Positions 1-6,178 of a stretch of DNA of 9,385 bases are shown here, in pieces. Below the pieces are notes generated by a model that worked only from the letters and a program-made list of their open reading frames with translations, had not been told where the DNA came from and ran no database searches. Numbering within the stretch: the stretch's first letter is position 1; each line of letters begins with the position of its first letter. The position numbers and the translations under genes were made by a program. The stretch is from Pseudomonadota bacterium (GTDB lineage Bacteria > Pseudomonadota > Alphaproteobacteria > Rhizobiales > Beijerinckiaceae), in NCBI GenBank assembly GCA_023426505.1, contig JAFAAP010000059.1, positions 1 to 9,385 of the forward strand, given 5' to 3'.

Positions 1-525
1 TCAGGAGCAGCATCGGCGAAGAAAGCCTGCCGGTCTTCCCAGCGGTGGCCGGAACGATCGGCAGCTGCGCTCACCTGGGGAAAATTCAATCGGCAGGTCT
101 GGGGAGTGTCACTCCGGTATCAACACGGGCATGAAGCGCAGGTGACGCTGGAGGGACCGAAAGGCATTCACCTGCGCTCGTCCATGGCGCAGACCTTTGC
201 CCTAGGGCTGCACGAGTTGGCCACCAACGCCCTGAAGCATGGTGCGCTCTCCCAGCCTGCGGGCCGGTTGCTGGTCCGGTGGGGTCTGGTGGACGGCAAG
301 GACGGTGATCGCCGCCTGCGGGTCGAGTGGCAGGAGAGCCGCGTGTCGGTGCCGCAATCCGTCAGGGGGCAATCCTACCGGAGGGGCTCCGGGCGGGAGC
401 TGATTGAGCGGTCGCTGCCCTATCAGCTCGGGGCAGAGACGTCGTACGAGCTCACCCCTGACGGCGTGCGCTGCACGATCACTCTGCCGATTTCCACCAC
501 GCATAGGGAATCCCAGCATGCCTGA
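1..525 (+). CDS. HWE-family sensor histidine kinase, C-terminal part (5' end outside window)
   Basis: This is the catalytic, ATP-binding end of a cytoplasmic sensor kinase that would autophosphorylate a histidine and pass the phosphate to a receiver. The frame is open to the first base of the window, so the gene is cut by the window edge and its sensor domain and phosphoacceptor H-box are not visible. Numbering from base 1, the N-box HELATNALKHGALS starts at H71. The W-x-E signature of the HWE family is W110-Q-E112, and a G-box GSGRELIE follows. The end, YELTPDGVRCTITLP, is typical of these kinases. Residues 1-45 match the family poorly, so a GTG start at 106 or local decay upstream cannot be excluded. 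The stop overlaps the start of the next receiver gene by 8 bases, so the two are probably co-translated partners. Confidence 0.8.
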   Translation, partial: SGAASAKKACRSSQRWPERSAAALTWGKFNRQVWGVSLRYQHGHEAQVTLEGPKGIHLRSSMAQTFALGLHELATNALKHGALSQPAGRLLVRWGLVDGKDGDRRLRVEWQESRVSVPQSVRGQSYRRGSGRELIERSLPYQLGAETSYELTPDGVRCTITLPISTTHRESQHA

Positions 526-889
526 TCCTCTCTCGACCTCGGCCCTGCGGGGCCGCCGCATCCTTGTAGTCGAGGACGAGTACATGATGGCCGACGACTT
601 GCAGTACGACCTGGAAAAGGCGGGTGCCCAGGTGATCGGTCCAGTCCCCAGCGTGGCGGACGCACTAAGGCTGCTGGCGACGGAAGAGGCCGTTGATGGC
701 GCCATCCTGGACGTGAACCTCAGGGGCGAGAAGGCCTATCCGGTGGCCGACGTCCTGCGCGAGCGCGGCATCCGGTTTGTGCTTGCAACCGGGTACGAGC
801 AATGGGCGCTGCCGGAGGCCTACAAGGGCGTGCCCCGCTGCGAGAAGCCCGTCGACCTGCGCCAGCTTGCCCGCACGCTCTTCGGCTAA
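518..889 (+). CDS. Single-domain response regulator (FAT GUY-like receiver)
   Basis: A 123-aa stand-alone receiver, probably the phosphate acceptor of the kinase just upstream. ATG 518 is chosen because AGGGA (506-510 region) lies about 8 bases before it, it overlaps the kinase stop by 8 bases, and the receiver fold begins at RILVVEDE. The acidic pocket is E19-D20, the phosphoacceptor D65 (AILDVNL), the switch Thr T91 (LATGY) and the conserved Lys K110 (EKP). The aromatic switch position three residues before the Lys is R107, so the usual Tyr/Phe is missing. That loss is a feature of the alphaproteobacterial FAT GUY receivers that work with HWE kinases (S. meliloti Sma0114, SdrG). Here the motif is a variant, FVLATGY. 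There is no DNA-binding domain. It is 60/108 identical, without gaps, to the convergent receiver at 886-1275. Confidence 0.9.
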   Translation: MPDPLSTSALRGRRILVVEDEYMMADDLQYDLEKAGAQVIGPVPSVADALRLLATEEAVDGAILDVNLRGEKAYPVADVLRERGIRFVLATGYEQWALPEAYKGVPRCEKPVDLRQLARTLFG

Positions 890-1275
890 GCATCTGTCCT
901 CTGCATGAGGCTTGGCAGCGCTCGTGCCAAGGCCTCTGGTTTGAACGGTTTCTCCCAGAGAGGCACCCTCTGGTACTCCGGCGGCACCGCTGCCTGGTCA
1001 TAGCCGGTCGCGAATACGAAGGGCACACCGCGCTCGGCCAGAGCATCGGCCACAGGGTAGACGGTCTGTCCCTTCAGGTTGATGTCGAGCACGGCCGCAT
1101 CGATGGTGTCCTCGGAGGCCAGCAGCGCCAGAGCCTTGTCCTTCGTCGGCACCGGCCCCACCACCTCGGCCCCGAGCTTGCGGAGAGCCACGGCCATGTC
1201 ATCGGCGAGGTAGAACTCGTCTTCCACCACCAGCACCCGGCACTGGGCGAGAGATTCTGCTGCTGAGCTTGTCAT
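886..1275 (-). CDS. Single-domain response regulator (FAT GUY receiver), paralog of the preceding gene
   Basis: A 129-aa stand-alone receiver. The start is set by GGAGGA five bases before ATG 1275; a longer frame to 1347 lacks such a site. The acidic pocket is E18-D19, the phosphoacceptor D64 (AVLDINL), the switch Thr T90 and the Lys K109 (WEKP). It carries an exact FATGY motif in VPFVFATGYDQ and has L106 where most receivers have the aromatic switch residue, which places it in the FAT GUY family. It ends tail to tail with the + strand receiver; their stop codons overlap over bases 886-889. A GGAAC-N16-GGTT element lies about 70 bases upstream, so stress-sigma control is plausible. No output domain is present, so it probably acts by protein contact or as a phosphate sink. 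Its kinase partner is not certain: either HWE kinase in the window could serve. Confidence 0.92.
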   Translation of the reverse strand: MTSSAAESLAQCRVLVVEDEFYLADDMAVALRKLGAEVVGPVPTKDKALALLASEDTIDAAVLDINLKGQTVYPVADALAERGVPFVFATGYDQAAVPPEYQRVPLWEKPFKPEALARALPSLMQRTDA

Positions 1276-1345
1276 GCTTGTCCTCCGCATCTCTCCCGCG
1301 GCGGGAGCGGAACCTGGGGTCAGCGAAACAAATCGGCCCGGGGAC

Positions 1346-1370
1346 AACCTACGTTACCGTGCGGCGTTCC
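1346..1370 (-). promoter_or_regulatory. Putative EcfG-type (general stress) promoter of the receiver at 886-1275
   Basis: On the minus strand GGAAC (1370-1366) is followed after exactly 16 bases by GGTT (1349-1346). The published consensus for alphaproteobacterial EcfG promoters is GGAAC-N16/17-CGTT, so this matches 8 of 9 defined bases at a permitted spacing. Transcription would start near 1338, leaving a leader of about 60 bases before ATG 1275. The function is inferred. Confidence 0.5.
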
Positions 1371-1536
1371 GGAAAGGGGCAAACAGGCTCAGCCGACGAA
1401 ACCACATCGGTGCCAACCTATCTCATCTGCAAGCTGGAGCAGTTCACCACGCTCTCGGTGCCAATGAGAGCTGATGGGAAAGCCCAGTGAGCCTTATCGG
1501 CGGCTCGCGCGTTGTAGAGATCACGCGAGCACGGCG

Positions 1537-2685
1537 ATGAACAGCACGGCATCTCATTCACAGACGGTCTGGCCCGCAGGCGGGGGCGAGATGGGCGAGC
1601 GCATCCGCCAGCATGACTGGGCTGCGACACCGCTCGGGCCAGTCGGAACGTGGCCGCAGAGCCTGAAGACCGCCGTCGACATCATGCTCGCCTCGCCGGG
1701 GCCGGTCGCGATCCTCTGGGGACCTGAGCGAACCCAGCTCTACAATGATGGCTACATCGTCGTTGCGGCCGAGCGCCACCCTGTCATTTTGGGGCGGCCT
1801 GCCGTGGAGAACTGGACCGAGGCCCACGAGTCCTTCCTTGGCCCGAACTTCGAGCGGGTGTTTGCGGGCCAGGCTGTGGTCCTCGAAGACCACAAGGTCC
1901 TGCTGCGCCGAGCCGATGGCGAAGGTGTCGAGGAGCGCCACTTCTCAGGCTCGTTCTCACCGATCCGCGACGAGACGGGCGCGGTGGCAGGTGTCTTCCA
2001 CCCTCTTACCGAGACGACCGCCCGCATCCGAGCCGATGCCGCTCTGCGCGAGAGCGAGCGCCAGGCCAAGCTGCTGCTGACCGAGTTGCAGCACTGGGTG
2101 CGCAACACACTGGCGGTGATCCGCTCCATCAGCCGTCGGACGGCAGCTACCAGCGAGACGGCGGAGGACTATGCCATGCACCTGGACGGGCGCATCGACG
2201 CCTTTGCCCGGGTGCAGGCGGCCGTCACCCGGGATCCGACTGCGGGCCTTGATCTGGAGATGCTGGTTGCCGAAGGGCTGCTGGCCCTTGGGGCCCAGGA
2301 GGGTGAGCGGGTGACGGGCATCACGGGACCGGAGGTGCGCCTGAAGCCCAAGGCGGCCGAGACCATCGCGCTCGTCATCCACGAGCTGGCGACGAACGCC
2401 GTGAAGTATGGCGCACTCTCGACGGACCATGGGCGGATCACGGTGGAGTGGAGCATCGCCAGGATGGAGGGTGAGCCGCATCTCGTGTTCCGCTGGATCG
2501 AGACGGGGGTGAGGTTCGCAGGAGGGAAGCCCCAGCGGCGCGGCTTTGGCACCGAGCTGATCGAGCAGACGCTGGCCTATGAGCTGGAAGGCAAGGCGAG
2601 CCTGGAGTTCACGCCAGGCGGTCTGCATTGCATCATCAGCCTACCCGTTGGTGAGATCCTCGCAGAAGAAATGCCTCAGCAATAG
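1537..2685 (+). CDS. PAS-domain HWE-family sensor histidine kinase
   Basis: A soluble 382-aa kinase with no membrane segment. Residues ~19-161 form a PAS-like sensor region opening with MGERIRQHDWAATPLG, a common beginning of these kinases. The H-box is ELQHWVRNTLAVI with phosphoacceptor H186, and W replaces the usual R after the His. The N-box HELATNAVKYGALS runs from H282 to S295 and contains N287. The W-x-E signature is W320-I-E322, and the G-box GFGTELIE starts at G336. The start is uncertain. ATG 1474, ATG 1537 and ATG 1591 are all in frame, none with a strong ribosome site. I chose 1537 because the 21 codons before it match nothing in the family and are poorer in G/C at third positions. 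The sensed signal is unknown. Its C-terminal half resembles the kinase at 1-525. Confidence 0.9.
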   Translation: MNSTASHSQTVWPAGGGEMGERIRQHDWAATPLGPVGTWPQSLKTAVDIMLASPGPVAILWGPERTQLYNDGYIVVAAERHPVILGRPAVENWTEAHESFLGPNFERVFAGQAVVLEDHKVLLRRADGEGVEERHFSGSFSPIRDETGAVAGVFHPLTETTARIRADAALRESERQAKLLLTELQHWVRNTLAVIRSISRRTAATSETAEDYAMHLDGRIDAFARVQAAVTRDPTAGLDLEMLVAEGLLALGAQEGERVTGITGPEVRLKPKAAETIALVIHELATNAVKYGALSTDHGRITVEWSIARMEGEPHLVFRWIETGVRFAGGKPQRRGFGTELIEQTLAYELEGKASLEFTPGGLHCIISLPVGEILAEEMPQQ

Positions 2686-2910
2686 CCGGCTCCCGCTCAA
2701 TGTCACCGGCCAGTATGGCGTTCCCAATCGCAATTCGGTCCTGTTCGCGTCCAGGCCGAAGGGCAGGTATTGGCACGAGGCAGGCGAAGGCAGAAGTTCC
2801 GTAGACATAGGGAAAGCTGCCCTTCACAAGGCCACGCTCAACGGCTCAGATTGCCCCAAAGCAGCCCTTCCACCATGTTCACCGAGCGAACCAACCTACT
2901 GGACCGAATA

Positions 2911-4086
2911 TTACAGCGGCAGGGGGAATCGGACGCAGGTGCGCGTGCCCCTCTCGACCGGCTCCCGCTCCACCTGCCCATCAAGCTGGTTGGCGAAGGC
3001 CTCAATCAATTGAAGGCCGAGCCCGCCCTTGCGGGGCGGTCCCATCCCGCGTCCGTTGTCCTCGACCGCAAGGCATGCCTCACCGAGTTCAGTCCGTGTG
3101 GTGAAGCTGACCCGGATGATGCCGCCGTCTTCATCGAAGGCGTACTTGAGCGAGTTGGTGACGAGCTCGTTGACGATCAGCCCGGCCGCCACAGCCCGAT
3201 CCAGGGGGAGCAGCGCCCCTCTTTCAACGTCCACCTCGATGCTCACCGTCTCGCGCTGCGGGTCGATGTTGGCACAGAGTGCTTTCAGGTAATCACCGAA
3301 CTCCACGTTGCTGATGCCGCTCTCAAAGGAGAGCTGGTCCTGCGCCAGGGCAATGGCATGCACCCGGTCCATGACGCTAATGAAGCGGTCTCGGTCCTCC
3401 GGTGTGGAGGCGTGACGGCGTTGCAGGGCCAGGAAGGAGATGATGGTCTGGAGGTTGTTCTTCACCCGGTGCTGGAACTCGCGCAGAACCACCTCGGCAA
3501 AGGACTTCTCCCGCGCATATTCTGCGGCCGCCTCCGCCGCCTTGGTCTCGGTTTCCAGCCGCAGCAGGGCCACACCCAGGATGTTGGCTATGGTGGTCAG
3601 GAAGGTCACGTCGCCCTCGTCGAAGGTGCGTGGTTCCTCCGCATCCACCTCCAGCACACCCCAGGTGCGGCCGTCGATCCTCACCGGCACGTTCAGAAGG
3701 GAGACGATGCCATGGTCGCGCAGGCTCGGATGCATGCGGAACTCGGGATCGTTCGGCAGGTCCTCGACAACGACCGGAGCCGCCGTCTGCATGCATCGTC
3801 CAGCGACCGAGGCATTGTCGAGGGCAAAGGTGGTCTGTCCCACCACGCCGGGTTTCCAGCCCACGCCGGCCACCATCAGCAGGTCACCGTGGTCCGGGCG
3901 GTAGCACAACACCTTCACGTGCTTGATGTGGGTGACACGGGAGACCTGGGCGGTGACGTAGTGCAACAGTCTCTCACGCGGCAGAACCTCGGAGGCCACC
4001 CGGCCGAAGGCGGCGAGCGCCCGCTGGTACTCGTGCATGCGCTTCAGTTCAGGGCTTGGGCCGTCGCCGTCGCTCCGTCTCGGCAT
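2911..4086 (-). CDS. GAF-domain sensor histidine kinase (HisKA_2 type)
   Basis: A soluble 391-aa kinase. A GAF sensor domain covers ~20-175. A short coiled linker (ETKAAEAAAEYAREK) follows, then a HisKA_2-type dimerisation box EFQHRVKNNLQTIISFLAL with phosphoacceptor H206. The ATPase part has an N-box NELVTNSLKYAF (N306, N311), a G1 box DNGRGM from D343 and a G2 box GGLGLQLIEAF from ~354. The N-box starts with N rather than H and no W-x-E is seen, so it is not of the HWE subclass. The GAF cysteines C61 and C98 are not in a recognisable chromophore motif, so the signal is unknown. Two ATGs follow AGGAGG (4096-4091). The second (4086, spacing 4) is preferred over the first (4089, spacing 1). 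The gene is divergent from the receiver at 4340, a likely partner. Confidence 0.93.
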   Translation of the reverse strand: MPRRSDGDGPSPELKRMHEYQRALAAFGRVASEVLPRERLLHYVTAQVSRVTHIKHVKVLCYRPDHGDLLMVAGVGWKPGVVGQTTFALDNASVAGRCMQTAAPVVVEDLPNDPEFRMHPSLRDHGIVSLLNVPVRIDGRTWGVLEVDAEEPRTFDEGDVTFLTTIANILGVALLRLETETKAAEAAAEYAREKSFAEVVLREFQHRVKNNLQTIISFLALQRRHASTPEDRDRFISVMDRVHAIALAQDQLSFESGISNVEFGDYLKALCANIDPQRETVSIEVDVERGALLPLDRAVAAGLIVNELVTNSLKYAFDEDGGIIRVSFTTRTELGEACLAVEDNGRGMGPPRKGGLGLQLIEAFANQLDGQVEREPVERGTRTCVRFPLPL

Positions 4087-4090
4087 CATC

Positions 4091-4096
4091 CCTCCT
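4091..4096 (-). promoter_or_regulatory. Strong ribosome binding site of the GAF kinase
   Basis: A perfect AGGAGG on the minus strand lies 1 base before ATG 4089 and 4 bases before ATG 4086. The spacing favours the second ATG as the start. Confidence 0.7.
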
Positions 4097-4137
4097 GCTC
4101 AGAGGCCCATCCAGGCTGTCTTACTGCAAGGCTGAAA

Positions 4138-4162
4138 AAGCCTGGCAATGGGCTCTGGTTCC
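4138..4162 (-). promoter_or_regulatory. Possible EcfG-like promoter of the GAF kinase
   Basis: On the minus strand GGAAC (4162-4158) is followed after 16 bases by GCTT (4141-4138), then more T. The -35 half is perfect. The -10 half agrees with CGTT only at the last two bases. Transcription would begin near 4132, about 45 bases before the ATG. The same GGAAC-N16-GCTTT pattern occurs in the opposite direction at 4306-4331. Confidence 0.3.
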
Positions 4163-4305
4163 AGGAAGCACGATAGCCGGCGTGACAGCAGTCAGCTCCT
4201 GATGCGGGAAGAAGCGGTGGCGAAATTGTCTCAGCCAATCCCTCCAGGGTCGACCACGACCGATCCTTGCCTACTTAGGAGGCATTGTTTGAGATCTTGG
4301 CATTA

Positions 4306-4330
4306 GGAACAAAGACCATTGCTCCCGCTT
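4306..4330 (+). promoter_or_regulatory. Possible EcfG-like promoter of the receiver at 4340
   Basis: GGAAC (4306-4310) is followed after 16 bases by GCTT (4327-4330), the same geometry and same -10-like bases as the minus-strand element at 4138-4162. If it is real, transcription would start at about 4337 and the mRNA would be nearly leaderless for ATG 4340. The -10 match to CGTT is weak. Confidence 0.25.
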
Positions 4331-4339
4331 TCGTCGGGC

Positions 4340-4732
4340 ATGCCTGGCCCGAACCCCCATACCCGTGCTCCCATTCTGGTCGTCGAAGACGAGGCAATCG
4401 TTCGGATGACCCTCGTGGATGTGTTGGAGGATGCCGGCTTCAGGGTGATCGAAGCCGCCCACGCCGACGAGGCGCTCCGGGTTCTGAGTGCCGTCTCCGG
4501 CATCCATGCGGTGGTCACCGACGTTGAGATGCCACGCGGCAGCATCAACGGCTTCGAACTGGCCCGCAGGGTCCGTTCGGATCGGCAGGACATCGGGATC
4601 CTGATCGCGTCCGGGCGCGCCGCGCCCAAGCCTGGCGACCTGCCGGAGGGAGCCCTGTTCCTCGGCAAGCCGGTTCATCCCGAAACGCTCGTGCGCCTGC
4701 TCAAAACGCTCCTGATCTCGGATCAGACCTGA
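4340..4732 (+). CDS. Single-domain response regulator
   Basis: A 130-aa stand-alone receiver without output domain. The acidic pocket is E16-D17, the phosphoacceptor D61 (VVTDVEMP), the switch residue S91 (IASGR), the aromatic switch F107 and the Lys K110 (LGKP). Unlike the two receivers on the left of the window, it keeps the normal aromatic switch and has ASGR in place of ATGY. ATG 4340 has a weak ribosome site. An upstream in-frame TTG at 4319, with AGGA about 10 bases before it, would add seven residues (to 137 aa). It is divergent from the GAF kinase (2911-4086), a common arrangement for a kinase and its partner. It converges on its paralog at 4951-5463, to which it is about half identical. 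Confidence 0.88.
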   Translation: MPGPNPHTRAPILVVEDEAIVRMTLVDVLEDAGFRVIEAAHADEALRVLSAVSGIHAVVTDVEMPRGSINGFELARRVRSDRQDIGILIASGRAAPKPGDLPEGALFLGKPVHPETLVRLLKTLLISDQT

Positions 4733-4950
4733 CGTCCGGGAGAACCTCTTCGCCCGCCGGCGTGAGATCGAATCTCAGTGGCACATCTCGCAAGAACGCT
4801 TTGGTCAGCTCATGGGGTGGCGAGCGGACCTTCATTTCATATTCTGTTCGTTACTCTTTGACCCAAAGCTGACTCGAGCCATCCAACATAGTTTGCGCCT
4901 GCCACGGTTCCGGCGACTCCGTTCTGCGAAATCCCGCTCACCCATAAGGT

Positions 4951-5463
4951 TTATTCCTCGGGCTCAGGAAGGGGCTGTGCTAACCCGCCCGCAGCACCAA
5001 TGCCAGTGTGGGGCTGACTGATCTTGACGGCAGAGGGAAGCACTGGGACCGGAGCCTCAGCCGGTATCTCGGCCTGGCCGGACGGCAACAACGTCCGCAC
5101 AGCGGCAACCAAATCGTCTGGCCTATAAGGCTTGGAAATGAACAGTGCGCCTGAGGGAAGCACCTTCGGCCCCGGTGCCATTCTGCCTGAAGTCACCACA
5201 ATTCCGATGTGAGGCCATGCCTGTTTCACCACGCGGGCCAGGGTGAAGCCATCCAGCGAACCCGGCATCTCCACATCGGTCACCAAGGCGCGAACGTCGG
5301 CTGTCGCTTCAAGCACGGTCAGGGCTTCATCCGCATTGACCACCTCGACGACTTTGAAGCCGCCTTCTTCCCGCAGCACATCCGCGGCTGTCATGCGAAC
5401 GAGAGCCTCGTCCTCCGCAAGGAGAACAACCACCGGCTGCTGACCGTTCTGATCGGTGTTCAT
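4951..5463 (-). CDS. Response regulator with Pro/Ala-rich C-terminal tail
   Basis: A 170-aa protein. The receiver spans residues ~10-126 with D18 in the acidic pocket, phosphoacceptor D63 (LVTDVEMP), S92 (TSGR), aromatic switch F108 and K111 (SKP). Residues ~127-170 form a tail rich in Pro, Ala, Gly and Glu (for example PAEAPVPVLP), ending in PEPEE. It looks unstructured and is not a known output domain. ATG 5463 is chosen because AAGG lies about 8 bases upstream; a GTG at 5481 would add six residues but has a weak site. It is a paralog of the receiver at 4340-4732 (shared EDEA-VRMT, VTDVEMP, SGR-AP, LP-GALF), with the tail as the main difference. The gap between the two gene ends is 218 bases with no clear terminator. 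Confidence 0.88.
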   Translation of the reverse strand: MNTDQNGQQPVVVLLAEDEALVRMTAADVLREEGGFKVVEVVNADEALTVLEATADVRALVTDVEMPGSLDGFTLARVVKQAWPHIGIVVTSGRMAPGPKVLPSGALFISKPYRPDDLVAAVRTLLPSGQAEIPAEAPVPVLPSAVKISQPHTGIGAAGGLAQPLPEPEE

Positions 5464-5573
5464 GGCCAACCCTTCTCCCACGGTTGCACTCAGACAGGAG
5501 TGCTGGGGCGCTCAGGGCTGGGTGGCTCGAAGCCAAAGCCGGCCGGAAGAACATCGGCGGCTGGAGCCCCTTA

Positions 5574-5609
5574 TATTGCTCACTATCGCGAGAGGATAGC
5601 GCAATAGTG
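5574..5609. repeat. Nested inverted repeats between two minus-strand genes
   Basis: TATTGC (5574-5579) pairs with GCAATA (5601-5606), and inside it CTATC (5583-5587) pairs with GATAG (5595-5599). An alternative pairing joins CACTAT (5581-5586) with ATAGTG (5604-5609). No T-run follows on either strand, so a standard intrinsic terminator is not supported. The site is about 40 bases past the end of the gene at 5649-5909 and about 110 bases before the receiver start at 5463, so it could be an operator or an RNA structure. Confidence 0.45.
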
Positions 5610-5648
5610 CCGCGACTCGGGAAGAGTTCTAAACATGGCTTCCGCGCC

Positions 5649-5909
5649 TTACACGGTCCTGCCCGTCAGGGTTCGTTCGACCCAGGCTCCGGCTTCATCA
5701 GCCGTCCTGAACAGGGGCGCGTTCTGGATGCCGAGCTTGCCGAACCCGGCTTCCAGGTGCCACCATCCCTTGTGCTCAGGGTCATGGTGCGTCCCGTCGA
5801 GGCGGACGAACACCGCGGCAAGCTGGTTGTTCGCGAGGACAAGCCTGCCGTCGGTGTCATGGCCGTCGATGAGCACACGCATGGGCTGGTACGAGATGTC
5901 GAGGGGCAT
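5649..5909 (-). CDS. Small conserved protein of unknown function (LEAGFG family), copy 1
   Basis: An 86-aa soluble protein of a family I cannot name. It has no signal peptide, membrane segment or cysteines. It is supported by its paralog in this window (81 aa, 8079-8324). Both have Q-P-[MV]-R-V near the N-terminus, the block LEAGFG[KR]LG[IV]Q in the middle (here after GWWH), and an A-x-A-W-[VI]-x-x-x-L end. The pattern of short strands with one conserved aromatic/glycine turn suggests a small beta-rich fold; this is an inference. ATG 5909 has AAGG 8 bases upstream. The gene stands alone between gene-free stretches of 185 and 242 bases. The paralog is coupled to a Crp/Fnr regulator, but this copy has no such neighbour. 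Confidence 0.75.
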   Translation of the reverse strand: MPLDISYQPMRVLIDGHDTDGRLVLANNQLAAVFVRLDGTHHDPEHKGWWHLEAGFGKLGIQNAPLFRTADEAGAWVERTLTGRTV

Positions 5910-6091
5910 GGCCTTCGCCTTGGTTGGGGCGAAAGGTCAACGCAAAATGGCCGGACACCCTGGAGAGACAAGGACGCGCTTGTAAGCCATCAGGCCCCGG
6001 CGGTCTTTCAACCAGTTATATCCTGGCCATTCACATAGGTTGGCTTGGCTCATTCCATAAAATGCGCGTATCGGAAATCCAGGGTCAGTTG

Positions 6092-6116
6092 GGAACCCGC
6101 GCCCGATCCCATGTTT
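6092..6116 (+). promoter_or_regulatory. Possible EcfG-like promoter of the gene at 6152
   Basis: GGAAC (6092-6096) is followed after 16 bases by GTTT (6113-6116). The GTT is one base closer to GGAAC than in the usual consensus. It lies 36 bases before ATG 6152. If it is a promoter, the gene cannot start at the upstream in-frame ATG at 6062. Confidence 0.3.
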
Positions 6117-6130
6117 TATGGTCGGCTAGG

Positions 6131-6178
6131 TTTGAGTTGCACTCAGAAGCTATGTTTGAGCTGCACCCCGAACTCGCT
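6131..6178 (+). repeat. Imperfect 24-bp tandem duplication across the start of the gene at 6152
   Basis: Units 6131-6154 and 6155-6178 both begin TTTGAG-[TC]-TGCAC and agree at 15 of the first 18 bases; the last 6 bases differ. The second unit encodes FELHPEL directly after the ATG. The first unit reads FELHSEA in the same frame upstream of it. Confidence 0.5.

Noticed and set aside
1276..1536. Short + strand frames between the receiver and the PAS kinase
   Set aside because: No ribosome site, no family resemblance, and part of the stretch holds the minus-strand promoter candidate.
1957..2628. A 223-codon open frame on the - strand
   Set aside because: It is antisense to the HWE kinase; no domain seen.
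2636..2827. A 63-residue frame on the - strand starting with GTG
   Set aside because: It overlaps the kinase 3' end, has mixed third-position bases and no ribosome site, and resembles nothing I know. It may be a relic, but I cannot support it. I see no other gene in 2686-2910.
2770..4176. A 468-codon open frame on the + strand
   Set aside because: It lies antisense to the GAF kinase, which has all kinase motifs. The frame has no recognisable domain and reflects high GC content.
4277..4291. Perfect AGGAGG at 4277-4282 with TTG codons at 4285 and 4289
   Set aside because: The TTG at 4289 is in frame with the receiver but meets TAG at 4304-4306 after five codons. The TTG at 4285 opens a frame that runs out of register with the receiver. 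No real gene or clear leader peptide is supported.
4763..4777. Small palindrome TGAGAT-CGA-ATCTCA after the receiver at 4340-4732
   Set aside because: The stem is 6 bp and AT-balanced and no T-run follows, so it is too weak to call a terminator. I see nothing else in the 218-base gap.
5484..6038. A 184-codon open frame on the + strand
   Set aside because: It is antisense to the 86-aa LEAGFG-family gene, whose paralog confirms the minus strand as coding.
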